Origin: DAOMNN01 sp050486545
GTDB taxonomy: Bacteria > Pseudomonadota > Gammaproteobacteria > Burkholderiales > Rhodocyclaceae
Reading direction: 5' to 3'
Length of the DNA stretch: 27,974 nt
Assembly (NCBI GenBank): GCA_050486545.1
Contig: JBJHDM010000045.1
Coordinates: 1-27,974 of the forward strand
Shown: positions 1 through 8,512 of the stretch, piece by piece
Layout of the letters: the number at the start of each line of letters is the position of its first letter
How positions within the stretch are numbered: position 1 is the first letter of the stretch
Made by a program: the position numbers and the translations under genes
Notes under the pieces: model-generated
The model's database searches: none
Seen by the model: the letters and a program-made list of their open reading frames with translations, nothing else
What the model was told of the DNA's origin: nothing

Positions 1-2381
1 GCGGTGTGGTTGGCGAAGCGCTTGCGCGCTTCGAACGCGTAACCGGCCGTGAGTTCGAGTGACGGGTGGCTGGTCGTCACGACGCTGGCGCCGCCGCGGA
101 CGAGCCACGGCGACGGCTTGATGCCCTTGATGGTGAACTGCGCACCGCCTCCGGCAAAGGCAGCGGTGACCGCGTCGCGTCGGGCGAGCAGATCGTAGCC
201 GATGCCCAGATTGGCGTCGATCCGGGCATGCTCCGTGGCCTTGTGCTCGACGTGTCCGGTCAGGGAAGCGACGAGTTCTTCGGCCTTGTTGCTGCGAACG
301 CTGAGGTTGAGGGCGTCGGCGCCTTTCTCGCGGTAGCGCTCGTCCCGGATCCACGTGTAGTCGATTCGGGCTTCGGGCAGCACGGTGGTGCGCTCGTTCA
401 GTTCGTAGCGTCTTTCGAGTCCGGCACCGACACTCACGCTGACGCTGTCGTAGCGGCTCTTGGCCTGCTCCCGGAGTCCGCCGAAGTCGATGGTGCGTCG
501 GCCGCGGTTGCCGTGCGTGGCGACGTCGGCCTGCAGGTTCAACTGCGTGCGTTCGTCGAGTTCGACGCTCCCGTAGCCGATGAGGCGCAAGGTGTCGACG
601 CGGACACGCTGTTTCGCATCGGAGTTCTTCCAGTCGATATCGCTGTGCGTATAGGAGAAGGCGGCACCGAAGCGGCCGCGGTCGGACACCTGCGCATCGG
701 CGCCCAGGATGATGCCGTAGGTGTCGGCGTCATGACCGGCGACGCCCCTGTGGCTGCTCTGCCTCGCCCACGAGCCCAGCGGCTGGACCCACAGGTTGCG
801 ATCGGTTCCAACGGGGCTGCCCGAAGACAGCCCTGTCATGCCGCGCTGCCTTTGTTGCAGGGCTCGATTCGCCGCGCCGCGGGTGGACAGGCTGGCGCGG
901 GTCGCTGCGCCGGCGAGCAGGGGCAGCATCTGTGAGACGGCGCCCGAGACGGTGTCGCCGTCGGGCAGGGTGCCCAGGGCGGTGATCACCGGAGCCATGC
1001 CGGCAGGACCGCTTCCGCCCTGTGCGATGAGCTGGTCGAGTCGGCGTGCCGCACCCAGCCCGGCGCGGTTGCGAGCGGCGCGTACGCTGTCTTCGACCGA
1101 GAGACCTCCTGAACTCGCCGCCGTCTGGACCATGAGATGGACCGAGTTGCCGTCCTGGAAGGCCAGGAAATCGAACAGTGCGCTGTTGTCGCTGACTTCG
1201 AACTCCGACCCGGCGTACAGCGTGCCGGTGGCGCGGAGGATGTCCTCCAGCGTGCCGCCCACGGTCAGTTCGGGACTGCCGATCACATCCACGAAAATGC
1301 GGTTGCTGGTCAGCCAGGCATCGCCATTGACGACGAATTTGCCGTAGTCGTCATCGCCGGCGACCTGCGTTCGAAAGGTCCCGCCGGCCTGTCCCGGCAT
1401 GGATTCCAACTGCTCGTAGTCGCCGTGCAGTTGCGTGGTGTGGCCAGCCTCCATGATCAGCGTGCCCTGGTTGAGCAGGCCGTTCGCGACGGTGGCCGTG
1501 TCGCTGAGGGTGAACTCGGCGCCATGGGAGATGCCAATGGCGCCGACGTCGAACGTACCGCGGGAGGCGTAGGAACCCTGGATGACGACCGAGGAGTCGG
1601 CGGAGCCGGTGACGTTTCCGGTCAAAGATCCTGAAGTTCCGCGCAAGTAGAGGACCGAATCCGCGAGACGGACGTGTCCTGTGATATCCCCCCAGTTGTT
1701 GATCGTGTTTGCACCCATCATGTAAATTGCATGGTTCGATCCGGTGATCTGGCCGCCTTCATGGTTGTTCAGGGTTCCGATCGTACCGCCATAGGCGAAA
1801 ATGCCCACGTCGGTCCCGGAGATGGTTCCGTAATTGTCGATCGTACCGATATGTCCGCCGGAGATCAGGACCAGTCCGCGCCCCGCACCTCCCCAGGCGG
1901 TTTCGGTAGCCTCGATCGTGCCCCGGTTCTCGAGGGTTTCGACATGCCCCCCGGGCGTCACGTACACGCCGTAGTAGCGTGCCGAGATCGTGCCGTCTTC
2001 GTGGTTGATGATGTCGCCATAGGTGTGATTGATTTCGATGCCATAGGTGTTCGAGCTGCCGATCCGGCCGTGGTTCTCGATCGAACCCGGATCGGTCCCA
2101 CCCGGTGCTTCGCCCGTGGTGGTGATGCCGCCTCCATAGGCCCAGATGTCTCCGGTCTGGTTGACCACGACGCTGGTGCCGGCATTGATCTGGCAGCCGG
2201 GAGGCCCCCATTCGCCGGTCGTTACGAGACCATTTACGGTGATGGTGCCGTCAACCGGAGCGGGGCAGTCGTTCGATTGTGCAAAAGCGGCGGTGGTGGC
2301 CGTGAGGGCGAAGGCTGCGGCAAGGGCCTGTGCGAGTGGTGACTTTCCCGGTCGCGGCGATAAGGTGGTGTTTCCACGCAT
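1..2381 (-). CDS. Autotransporter (type Va), pertactin-like passenger plus beta-barrel, C-terminus cut by window edge
   Basis: Reading the minus strand from an ATG at 2381 gives one open frame to the window edge (793 codons, no stop). A GGGAG ribosome site lies about 9 bases upstream. Residues 1-34 form a signal peptide ending AAFA, before QSND. Residues about 40-330 are irregular short repeats rich in NxGxI, GTI and TIDNYGTISG-like turns, as in a right-handed beta-helix passenger. From about residue 525 (NLWVQPLGSW) the sequence has alternating strands typical of the autotransporter barrel (GYGSVELDERTQLNLQADV, YELNERTTVLPEARIDYTW). The last visible residues (AGYAFEARKRFANHT) resemble the penultimate strands, so only about 10-20 residues seem to be missing. 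No catalytic motif was seen in the passenger, so its role (adhesin or other surface protein) is unknown. The gene is divergent from the lipoprotein gene at 2579. Confidence 0.9.
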   Translation of the reverse strand, partial: MRGNTTLSPRPGKSPLAQALAAAFALTATTAAFAQSNDCPAPVDGTITVNGLVTTGEWGPPGCQINAGTSVVVNQTGDIWAYGGGITTTGEAPGGTDPGSIENHGRIGSSNTYGIEINHTYGDIINHEDGTISARYYGVYVTPGGHVETLENRGTIEATETAWGGAGRGLVLISGGHIGTIDNYGTISGTDVGIFAYGGTIGTLNNHEGGQITGSNHAIYMMGANTINNWGDITGHVRLADSVLYLRGTSGSLTGNVTGSADSSVVIQGSYASRGTFDVGAIGISHGAEFTLSDTATVANGLLNQGTLIMEAGHTTQLHGDYEQLESMPGQAGGTFRTQVAGDDDYGKFVVNGDAWLTSNRIFVDVIGSPELTVGGTLEDILRATGTLYAGSEFEVSDNSALFDFLAFQDGNSVHLMVQTAASSGGLSVEDSVRAARNRAGLGAARRLDQLIAQGGSGPAGMAPVITALGTLPDGDTVSGAVSQMLPLLAGAATRASLSTRGAANRALQQRQRGMTGLSSGSPVGTDRNLWVQPLGSWARQSSHRGVAGHDADTYGIILGADAQVSDRGRFGAAFSYTHSDIDWKNSDAKQRVRVDTLRLIGYGSVELDERTQLNLQADVATHGNRGRRTIDFGGLREQAKSRYDSVSVSVGAGLERRYELNERTTVLPEARIDYTWIRDERYREKGADALNLSVRSNKAEELVASLTGHVEHKATEHARIDANLGIGYDLLARRDAVTAAFAGGGAQFTIKGIKPSPWLVRGGASVVTTSHPSLELTAGYAFEARKRFANHT

Positions 2382-2513
2382 GGATGATGCTCCCTGGATG
2401 TTGTTGGTATGCTCTGTGGGCTCGATTTTGCAGGGGTCAAAAGTGCGGGGCTACCGGAAAGATGCTGAATTCGTGAAGTTTTACCAGTGGGGTCGGGTGG
2501 GAATGTCATGAAA

Positions 2514-2543
2514 TTGTGTTATTTCAATCGCTTATCCTATGCT
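2514..2543 (+). promoter_or_regulatory. Possible sigma-70 promoter of the lipoprotein hydrolase gene
   Basis: TTGTGT at 2514-2519 and TATGCT at 2538-2543 are separated by 18 bases. This would place transcription start near 2550, about 30 bases before the ATG at 2579. The rest of the 197-base divergent intergenic region (2382-2578) shows no clear element for the autotransporter; a TTGACC on the minus strand lacks a convincing -10. Confidence 0.4.
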
Positions 2544-2578
2544 CGTTTTGGGGAAATCGAGCACCCAGGATTCTGCTG

Positions 2579-3442
2579 ATGCGGTTCGGAAGGCCGGGTT
2601 TTCTGCTGGGTGCTCTGCTCGCTGCAGCCCTTGCTGGCTGCTCGGCGCTACCGACGCCTGCTGAGAGGCTGGAGCGGGTCGATGTGCTGGCGCGGTCGAG
2701 CGGCTGGGAGCGACAGGAGTTGCCGGCAGGGCGCTATCGACTGGTCGCCTACTTGCCGTCCGGTCTGACCGATGTCGACACACTGCATGTATTCATGGAA
2801 GGAGACGGATTCGCATGGGCGAGCGGGCATCGGCCGTCGGACGATCCGACACCGCTTCGTGCGATCGGACTCGAACTGGCCATGCGGCATGCGGACGGCC
2901 CGGCCGCCTATCTGGCGCGGCCGTGCCAGTTTCGGGGCGAGGCGGTCGGGGAGGAGTGCGAGCGACGGGACTGGACCGGCGGGCGCTTCTCGGCGGACAT
3001 CGTCGCGGCCGTCGATGTGGCGCTGGATGCGCTCAAGGAGCGGGTCGGCGCCCGGCACATCGTCTTGATCGGGTACTCGGGCGGTGCGGCTGTGGCGGTG
3101 CTGGCGAGCGCGCGGCGCGATGATGTCGCGGCGCTCGTCACGGTGGCCGGCAATCTCGATCATGTGGCGTGGACGCAGGCGCATCGTGTGACCGGGTTGC
3201 GCGAGTCGCTCAACCCGGCGGAGGAATGGGCGGCAGTGCGATCGATCCGGCAGATCCATTTCGCCGGGCTGGACGACAAGGTCGTTCCCGCCGCGGTGAT
3301 CGATGCCTACGCCGCACGCTTTCCCTTGGGAGAACGTCCGGTCGTCAGGTATCTTTCCGGCTTCGATCACGAGTGCTGCTGGGTCGGTGCGTGGCCGGAT
3401 CTGTGGCGGGAGGTGGTGGGTACCTTCGTGTCGCCGCGTTGA
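2579..3442 (+). CDS. Alpha/beta-hydrolase-fold lipoprotein
   Basis: This 287-aa protein begins with a lipoprotein signal peptide: hydrophobic residues 7-20, then the lipobox LAGC with Cys21, so it is probably membrane anchored. The body reads as an alpha/beta hydrolase. There is a nucleophile elbow GYSGG with Ser167, a candidate acid in GLDDKVVP (Asp232/233), and a candidate catalytic His264 in GFDHECC. The substrate is not evident. I chose the ATG at 2579 over an earlier in-frame start at 2516. Only the later start puts the signal peptide at the N-terminus, and it has AGGA about 8 bases upstream. The glycosyltransferase gene starts 40 bases downstream, so the two may be cotranscribed. It could equally be a lipase/esterase-like or an inactive hydrolase-fold protein. 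Confidence 0.82.
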   Translation: MRFGRPGFLLGALLAAALAGCSALPTPAERLERVDVLARSSGWERQELPAGRYRLVAYLPSGLTDVDTLHVFMEGDGFAWASGHRPSDDPTPLRAIGLELAMRHADGPAAYLARPCQFRGEAVGEECERRDWTGGRFSADIVAAVDVALDALKERVGARHIVLIGYSGGAAVAVLASARRDDVAALVTVAGNLDHVAWTQAHRVTGLRESLNPAEEWAAVRSIRQIHFAGLDDKVVPAAVIDAYAARFPLGERPVVRYLSGFDHECCWVGAWPDLWREVVGTFVSPR

Positions 3443-3482
3443 TGGACCCGGAGCCCGCAGCCGAAACGGGTACAGGATCAGG

Positions 3483-4670
3483 ATGAGCCGGATCTTCTAT
3501 GCGTGGGAATTGGGCAGCAACCTCGGTCATGTCGGGCCATTCGTCCCGGTGGCCGATACGTTGCGCGAGCGCGGCCACGAGGTGTTCGTCGCTGCCCGCG
3601 ATACGCGTGCATGCTCGGCGCTGTTGCACGGAGACGCCCTATGGTTCCAGGCGCCGGTCTTCACCGGCAGTCCGGCGGCCGCAGGCGCACCGATCAGTTA
3701 TTCGGACATTCTCCTCGGATTCGGCTACGCGGATCCGGTCGCATTGCGGGGCTTGCTCGTCGGGTGGCGTGAACTGCTGCGTCTCGTGCGCCCCGAGCTT
3801 GTGGTGGCCGACCATGCGCCGACGGCCATCCTGGCGGCTCGCACGCTGGGGATCCCGGTGATGCTGTTCACCTCGGGTTTCTACACACCGCCCAGATGCG
3901 ACCCGTTCCCGGCGATGCGCTTCTGGGAGCCGGTGTCGGCGCGGGCATTGATGGCGCGTGATGCGAGCGTGCTGTCGTGCATCAACGAGGTCCTCGGGCA
4001 GCTTGATGGTGTCCCCTTGGAAAAGCTCTCGGATCTGTTCGCGGTGGCCGAGGATGCCTTGCTGGCGCTGCCCGAGACCGACCACTATCCGGGCCGGGTC
4101 GGTGCGCGCTACTGGGGGATGATCACCACCGGTACCGCGCAGACGATGCTCGATTGGCCCGAGGGCAACGGTCGGCGCATCTATTGCTACCTGCGGCGCG
4201 ATCACCCGCACTATCGGACGGTGCTCGATGCACTCGTGCGGTCGGCTTGCTCGGTGATCGCCTTTCTTCCCGATCTTCCCGACGGCGAGCGGATCGAGGC
4301 GCCGAACGTGACGGTGAGCCGACGGCCGCTCGACCTGGAACGAGTCGTCGCCGAGGCCGACATGGGCGTACTCTATGGGGGGGCGGCGACGACGCAGGCG
4401 TTTCTCATGGGGGGCAAGCCGATGCTGTGCCTGCCGACGCAACTCGAACAGTTCCTGCTGTCGCAGCGGATCGAGCAACTGGGTGCGGCGATCGTCGTGC
4501 GGCCCGACCAGTCTTCGATCGATCTCGCCGGGGCGATTGCCGGACTGCTCGACGACGGGCGCTTCGTGCGCAACGCGAATGCGTTCGCAAGGCGATACGA
4601 GCACTTGACGCGAGACGTGATCGTTCGCAACATCGTACGAAAGATGGAAAAGCTCTGTTCTGAGCGGTGA
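3483..4670 (+). CDS. GT1/MGT-like glycosyltransferase (UDP-glucuronosyltransferase-like)
   Basis: This 395-aa protein has a GT-B fold pattern. The N-terminal half starts with WELGSNLGHVGPFVPVADTL, matching the GxGHxxP-type beginning of macrolide/UDP-glucuronosyl transferases. The C-terminal half carries a donor-binding stretch, LYGGAATTQAFLMGGKPMLC, around residues 298-318, followed by a QLEQFLLSQRIEQLGAAIVV-like segment. The donor and acceptor cannot be told from sequence. The ATG at 3483 is preceded by an AGGATCAGG ribosome site; an upstream in-frame start at 3303 would overlap the hydrolase gene by 140 bases and adds no recognisable domain. No membrane segments are evident, so it is probably cytoplasmic. 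It sits directly after the lipoprotein gene and before a membrane protein gene. Confidence 0.82.
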   Translation: MSRIFYAWELGSNLGHVGPFVPVADTLRERGHEVFVAARDTRACSALLHGDALWFQAPVFTGSPAAAGAPISYSDILLGFGYADPVALRGLLVGWRELLRLVRPELVVADHAPTAILAARTLGIPVMLFTSGFYTPPRCDPFPAMRFWEPVSARALMARDASVLSCINEVLGQLDGVPLEKLSDLFAVAEDALLALPETDHYPGRVGARYWGMITTGTAQTMLDWPEGNGRRIYCYLRRDHPHYRTVLDALVRSACSVIAFLPDLPDGERIEAPNVTVSRRPLDLERVVAEADMGVLYGGAATTQAFLMGGKPMLCLPTQLEQFLLSQRIEQLGAAIVVRPDQSSIDLAGAIAGLLDDGRFVRNANAFARRYEHLTRDVIVRNIVRKMEKLCSER

Positions 4671-4683
4671 CCGCTTCGGCGGT
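4670..4683 (+). other. Small hairpin with UUCG tetraloop after the glycosyltransferase gene
   Basis: ACCGC at 4670-4674 and GCGGT at 4679-4683 enclose TTCG, giving a short stable hairpin right at the stop codon. No T-tract follows. It could slow ribosomes, protect mRNA ends, or mean nothing. Confidence 0.35.
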
Positions 4684-4716
4684 TCATGATCGCGCTTCGG
4701 CCTCATTCTGATTCCC

Positions 4717-5643
4717 ATGACCCTGCTATCCCTGATTCTTGCCCTGATCGCCGAGCAGCTTCGGCCCTTGTCCAAGGACCGCTGGCTCGAGGGCTGGTTG
4801 CGGCGCGCTTCGGATCGCGTGATTCATCTGTACAACGACGGGAGCGCCGGCAACGGCCGGGTGGCGTGGTTGCTGTGGGTCGGTGCGAGCATGGCCGCGG
4901 TGGGGCTCGCGTGGTGGCTGTTTCGGGCGGTTCATCCGTTCTTCGGCTTGCTGTTCAACGTGGCCGTCCTGTATGCGATGCTCTCTTTCCGCGTCCAGAG
5001 TCAGAGCTTTTCGGACATCCACCTGGCCTTGAGCACCGGCAGGCTCGACGATGCGCGGGCGCTGGTCGGCGCTTGGCGCGGCGGTCGGTACGACGAAGCC
5101 GGGAGTGGCGAGATCGCGCGCCTGGCGATCGAGCAGGCGCTGGTGTCGTCGCATCGCAACGTATTCGGCGTAATCTTCTGGTTCGTGATCCTGCCCGGTC
5201 CGATCGGCGCGGTGATGTATCGGGGGGCGCGTTTCCTGGCCGAAGACTGGGACGTCCGTCACCATGAGGGAATCGGGCGATTCGGCGATTTCGCACGCCA
5301 GGCGCTCGGGTGGATCGACTGGCTGCCGGTCCGTCTGACGGCGATCGCTTTTTCGGTGATCGGCAACTTCGAGGATGCGATGGCCTGCTGGCGGTCGCAG
5401 GCGATGCTCTGGCCGGATCGGCTGTCCGGTATACTGGTCGCTTCCGGTGCCGGCGCGCTGGGCGTCCGGCTGGGACTGCCCGTCCATGAGTCCGGAGGCA
5501 TCGTCGATCGTCCCGAGATGGGAACGGGCGGCAAGGCCGACGTGGCGACCATGCAGGCGGCGATCAAGCTGCTGTGGCGGGTTCTGGTGCTGTACCTGTT
5601 GATATTGGCCCTGCTGGGGATTGCCGGCCGGGTTGGTGGTTGA
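4717..5643 (+). CDS. AmpE / CobD-CbiB-like integral membrane protein
   Basis: This 308-aa protein starts TLLSLILALIAEQLRPL, matching the N-terminus of the AmpE and CobD/CbiB-like family (the conserved E in an IAEQ segment). Hydrophobic segments lie near residues 1-14, 48-70, 74-91 and 290-305, with a central FWFVILPGPIGAVMYRG block typical of the family. CobD/CbiB enzymes make adenosylcobinamide phosphate, whereas AmpE-type relatives are of unclear function, historically linked to beta-lactamase signalling. No other cobalamin genes are nearby, so I favour the AmpE-like branch. The gene ends 19 bases before the thiolase start, so cotranscription is likely. Confidence 0.75.
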   Translation: MTLLSLILALIAEQLRPLSKDRWLEGWLRRASDRVIHLYNDGSAGNGRVAWLLWVGASMAAVGLAWWLFRAVHPFFGLLFNVAVLYAMLSFRVQSQSFSDIHLALSTGRLDDARALVGAWRGGRYDEAGSGEIARLAIEQALVSSHRNVFGVIFWFVILPGPIGAVMYRGARFLAEDWDVRHHEGIGRFGDFARQALGWIDWLPVRLTAIAFSVIGNFEDAMACWRSQAMLWPDRLSGILVASGAGALGVRLGLPVHESGGIVDRPEMGTGGKADVATMQAAIKLLWRVLVLYLLILALLGIAGRVGG

Positions 5644-5662
5644 TCCTCAAGGAGAGAACGAG

Positions 5663-6847
5663 ATGGCGAATCGTGAAGTGGTGGTGCTCAGCGCGGTACG
5701 TTCCGCAGTCGGGACGTTCGGCGGTACGCTCAGCGGCATGGAGCCGGCGGAGCTGGCGGGCACCGTGATGAAGGAAGCGGTCGGACGCTCGGGCGTCGAT
5801 CCGCAGCAGATCAACTACGTGACCGTCGGCAACTGCATTCCGACCGAGTCCCGCTACGCCTACGTTGCCCGCGTTGCGTCGATCCAGGCCGGGCTGCCGA
5901 TGGATTCGGTGGCGATGGCGGTCAATCGCCTGTGCTCGTCGGGCCTGCAGGGCATCGTCAGCACTTCGCAGGCGATCCTGCTGGGTGACTGCGATTTCGG
6001 CGTCGGCGGCGGTGTCGAGGTGATGTCGCGCGGGGCCTACCTGTCGACGGCGATGCGCAACGGCGCGCGCATGGGCGACACCGGCATGATCGACGCGATG
6101 GTCGCCGTGCTGACCGATCCGTTCGGCGTCGGTCACATGGGCATCACGGCCGAGAACCTGGCCGAGAAGTGGGGCATCGGCCGCGAGGAGCAGGATGCGT
6201 TCGCGGTCGAGTCGCAGCGCCGCGCGGCGGCCGCGATCGAAGAGGGCCGCTTCAAGTCGCAGATCGCGCCGGTGACGATCAAGTCGCGCAAGGGCGATGT
6301 CGTGTTCGACACCGACGAACACGTCAAGGCTGGCACCACGATGGAGTCGCTGGCGAAGATGCGTCCGGCCTTCAAGAAGGACGGAACGGTGACTGCCGGC
6401 AACGCCTCCGGCATCAACGACGGCGCGTCCTTCCTGGTGCTCGGCGAGGCCGGTGCGGCCGCTGCGGCTGGCTACAAGCCGCTCGCGCGTCTCGTTTCCT
6501 ATGCGGTGGCCGGCGTGCCCAACCACATCATGGGCGAGGGCCCGATCCCGGCCTCGAAGCGCGCGCTGGAGCGCGCCGGCCTGAAGCTCGACCAGATGGA
6601 CGTGATCGAGTCCAACGAGGCCTTCGCGGTGCAGGCGCTTGCGGTCAACAAGGGCCTGGGCCTGGATCCGGCGAAGACCAACCCGAACGGCGGTGCGGTC
6701 GCGCTGGGTCACCCGGTGGGGGCGACCGGTGCCATCCTCGCGACCAAGGCGCTGTATGAACTGCAGCGCATCAACGGCCGCTATGCGCTGGTGACGATGT
6801 GCATCGGCGGCGGTCAGGGTATCGCGGCGGTGTTCGAACGCATCTGA
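5663..6847 (+). CDS. bktB: Acetyl-CoA acetyltransferase / beta-ketothiolase (BktB-like)
   Basis: This 394-aa protein is a full-length thiolase condensing or cleaving acyl-CoA units. The nucleophile is Cys91 in NRLCSSGLQ. An SNEAFAVQAL block and His350 in GHPVGATGA follow, and the second active-site Cys380 lies in CIGGGQG. The sequence is close to BktB of polyhydroxyalkanoate-producing bacteria (my recollection of the family; for example the shared RKGDV-FDTDEHV block and the FERI ending). It could serve beta-oxidation, acetoacetyl-CoA synthesis or polyhydroxyalkanoate precursor supply; no phaB or phaC is in the window. I chose the ATG at 5663 for its AAGGAGAG ribosome site. A rho-independent terminator follows the stop. 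Confidence 0.93.
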   Translation: MANREVVVLSAVRSAVGTFGGTLSGMEPAELAGTVMKEAVGRSGVDPQQINYVTVGNCIPTESRYAYVARVASIQAGLPMDSVAMAVNRLCSSGLQGIVSTSQAILLGDCDFGVGGGVEVMSRGAYLSTAMRNGARMGDTGMIDAMVAVLTDPFGVGHMGITAENLAEKWGIGREEQDAFAVESQRRAAAAIEEGRFKSQIAPVTIKSRKGDVVFDTDEHVKAGTTMESLAKMRPAFKKDGTVTAGNASGINDGASFLVLGEAGAAAAAGYKPLARLVSYAVAGVPNHIMGEGPIPASKRALERAGLKLDQMDVIESNEAFAVQALAVNKGLGLDPAKTNPNGGAVALGHPVGATGAILATKALYELQRINGRYALVTMCIGGGQGIAAVFERI

Positions 6848-6864
6848 GCCTTTGCTGCTGTCAG

Positions 6865-6892
6865 CAAAAACCCGCCGAAAGGCGGGTTTTTG
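6865..6892 (+). terminator. Rho-independent terminator after the thiolase gene
   Basis: The arms CAAAAACCCGCC (6865-6876) and GGCGGGTTTTTG (6881-6892) are perfectly complementary around a GAAA tetraloop, with a run of T on the plus strand. A-rich flanks on the other side mean it could also stop minus-strand transcription from ccdB, which ends at 6941. Confidence 0.9.
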
Positions 6893-6940
6893 CGTTGTTG
6901 GGGTATGGCTTTGTCGACCCGGATGTGGGGTCGCGATGAT

Positions 6941-7240
6941 TCAGAACCCTTGAAACAGCAGATCCAATGCGGCGGTGATCTCGTCGCGGCGGTCCTCCAT
7001 CCGGAGAACGGGGGCGCCGATCGCACGGACGGGAACGGCAGCCAGGAACTGGGTGACGAGAACAAAGGGCTGGCCGTCGATTTCCACGATGGGATTCAGC
7101 GTGACGGCTGACTTCGGGGCCTGGTCCGCCGGAAGGACGGGGATCACGACCCGCGTATTGAGGGTGTCGAGCAGATCGGCCTGAACGTCGAGCAAGAAAC
7201 CCGTCCCGTCCGGGTTGCGGCACAGGTCGAAGCGGGCCAT
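6941..7240 (-). CDS. ccdB: CcdB-family toxin
   Basis: This 99-aa protein is the size of CcdB (about 101 aa) and follows its pattern: an N-terminal FDLCRNP strand, RVVIPVLP in the first third, LNPIVEIDGQPFVLVTQFLA in the middle, AVPVRAIG, and a C-terminal ALDLLFQGF helix. CcdB binds the GyrA subunit of DNA gyrase and traps the enzyme on cut DNA. The C-terminal tripeptide, which matters for gyrase poisoning in F-plasmid CcdB (WGI), is QGF here, so toxicity is uncertain. The start codon overlaps the ccdA stop in a TGATG arrangement, which usually means coupled translation. The gene lies among housekeeping genes, with no mobile element nearby. Confidence 0.9.
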   Translation of the reverse strand: MARFDLCRNPDGTGFLLDVQADLLDTLNTRVVIPVLPADQAPKSAVTLNPIVEIDGQPFVLVTQFLAAVPVRAIGAPVLRMEDRRDEITAALDLLFQGF

Positions 7241-7488
7241 CAGAAATTCCGATGGTGGGCGAGCGGGAGTCCGTTCTGGTCGACGTAGGCATTCGAACTG
7301 TCGAGGGCCGCACGATTTTCGGCTTTCCAGATCTCGGCGCGGCGGGCCGCCACGGCGTAGGCGAGGCCGGTTTCGGCTGCTTGGGAGACGTTGATTTGCA
7401 GCGCTTTCGCTTCGGACAGGAGCGTTGCGTCGAGGGAGACGTTGGTCGCCCTGCGTGGGCCGCCTGGAACCGGATAGGTGCTATGCAT
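7240..7488 (-). CDS. ccdA: CcdA-family antitoxin
   Basis: This 82-aa protein has an N-terminal ribbon-helix-helix DNA-binding part (RRATNVSLDATLLSEAKAL, then QINVSQ). Its C-terminal toxin-binding segment includes RAEIWKAENRAALDSSNAYV, very like the RAERWKAEN segment of F-plasmid CcdA. It should neutralise CcdB and repress the operon. I place the start at the ATG at 7488, which has GGAG 6 bases upstream. In-frame ATGs at 7500 and 7512 are possible and would add 4 or 8 residues. Confidence 0.9.
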   Translation of the reverse strand: MHSTYPVPGGPRRATNVSLDATLLSEAKALQINVSQAAETGLAYAVAARRAEIWKAENRAALDSSNAYVDQNGLPLAHHRNF

Positions 7489-7576
7489 TGCCTTCTCCAT
7501 TGTTTCGACCATGCTTTATGTTGTCAGAGTTGCGCAAGGGAAGCAATAGAAGTCATGGTGGATCGTGGCTGGTTGA

Positions 7577-8512
7577 TCACCACCCCCGGGCCTGTCGGCC
7601 GGCTTCGCGGATCTCGACGCGGATCTGGCGATAGTGGGCGAAGCGGCGCGGGTCGATGGCGCCGGATTCGACGGCGGCCTGCAGCGCGCAGCCCGGCTCG
7701 GCCTCGTGCCGGCAGTCGCGAAAGCGGCACAGGCCGAGGTGTTCGCGGAACTCGACGAAGCACGAGGCCAGTTCGTCCTCGGGGATATGGGCGAGACCGA
7801 AGGCTTGCAGGCCGGGGCTGTCGATGAGCCATCCCTGGCCGGCAAGCGGGTAGAGCCGGGCGAAGGTCGTGGTGTGCTTGCCGGAATTGAGGGCTTCGGA
7901 GATCTCGCGGGTGGCGGCCTCGGCTTTCGGAATCAAGGCGTTGGTGAGGGTCGACTTGCCCATCCCCGATTGCCCGACGAAGAGGCTTCGCTCGCCGCTG
8001 AGCAGCGGAAGCAGCGCATCGGCCCCCGCGAGGGCGCTGAGTTCGACGATGCGGTATCCGAGCGTCGCGAAGGGCTGGAGCAAGGCCCGTGCCGCAGGGA
8101 GTTTGTCCGTCAGGTCGGCCTTGTTGAGCACGATGAGCGGGCGGATGTGCTGATGTTCGGCGGCCGCGATGCAGCGGGAGATCAGCAGGTCCGAAAAGCC
8201 CGGTTCGGTGGCGACGACGATCAGGATCTGCGACAGATTGGCCGCGATCAGCTTCTCGCGGAACGCGTCGGAACGCCAGAGCAGGTTCTCGCGCGCCTGC
8301 AGGTTGGCGATGACGCCCTCGTCGGGTCCGGTGCGGGAGACCTCCACCCGATCGCCGCAGGCGTAGACGCTGCGCTTTCCGCGCGGCACGCAGCGCAGCC
8401 GCTCGCCCTGTGCCGCCACGGACGTTCCGGTCGCGACCTCGTAATGGCGGCCGAATGCGGCGGTCACGGTCCCCTCGCTTTGTGCCTTCTCCTTGTCTCC
8501 TCCGCGACTCAA
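7577..8512 (-). CDS. rsgA: Ribosome small-subunit-dependent GTPase A
   Basis: This 311-aa protein is a circularly permuted GTPase that helps mature the 30S ribosomal subunit. An OB-fold RNA-binding domain covers roughly residues 14-75. The GTPase motifs come in the permuted order: G4 NKAD at 130-133, G1 GQSGMGKS at 180-187, G3 DSPG at 231-234. The C-terminal zinc-binding region has Cys262, Cys267, His269 and Cys275. Length and layout match RsgA/YjeQ fully. The start overlaps the stop of the upstream protease gene by 4 bases (ATGA), so the two are translationally coupled. Orn, which often neighbours rsgA in proteobacteria, lies just beyond the protease on the opposite strand. Confidence 0.97.
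   Translation of the reverse strand: MSRGGDKEKAQSEGTVTAAFGRHYEVATGTSVAAQGERLRCVPRGKRSVYACGDRVEVSRTGPDEGVIANLQARENLLWRSDAFREKLIAANLSQILIVVATEPGFSDLLISRCIAAAEHQHIRPLIVLNKADLTDKLPAARALLQPFATLGYRIVELSALAGADALLPLLSGERSLFVGQSGMGKSTLTNALIPKAEAATREISEALNSGKHTTTFARLYPLAGQGWLIDSPGLQAFGLAHIPEDELASCFVEFREHLGLCRFRDCRHEAEPGCALQAAVESGAIDPRRFAHYRQIRVEIREAGRQARGW

Noticed and set aside
66..2342. Plus-strand open frames opposite the autotransporter
   Set aside because: No ribosome sites or family patterns. The minus frame is continuous for 793 codons with signal peptide, repeats and barrel.
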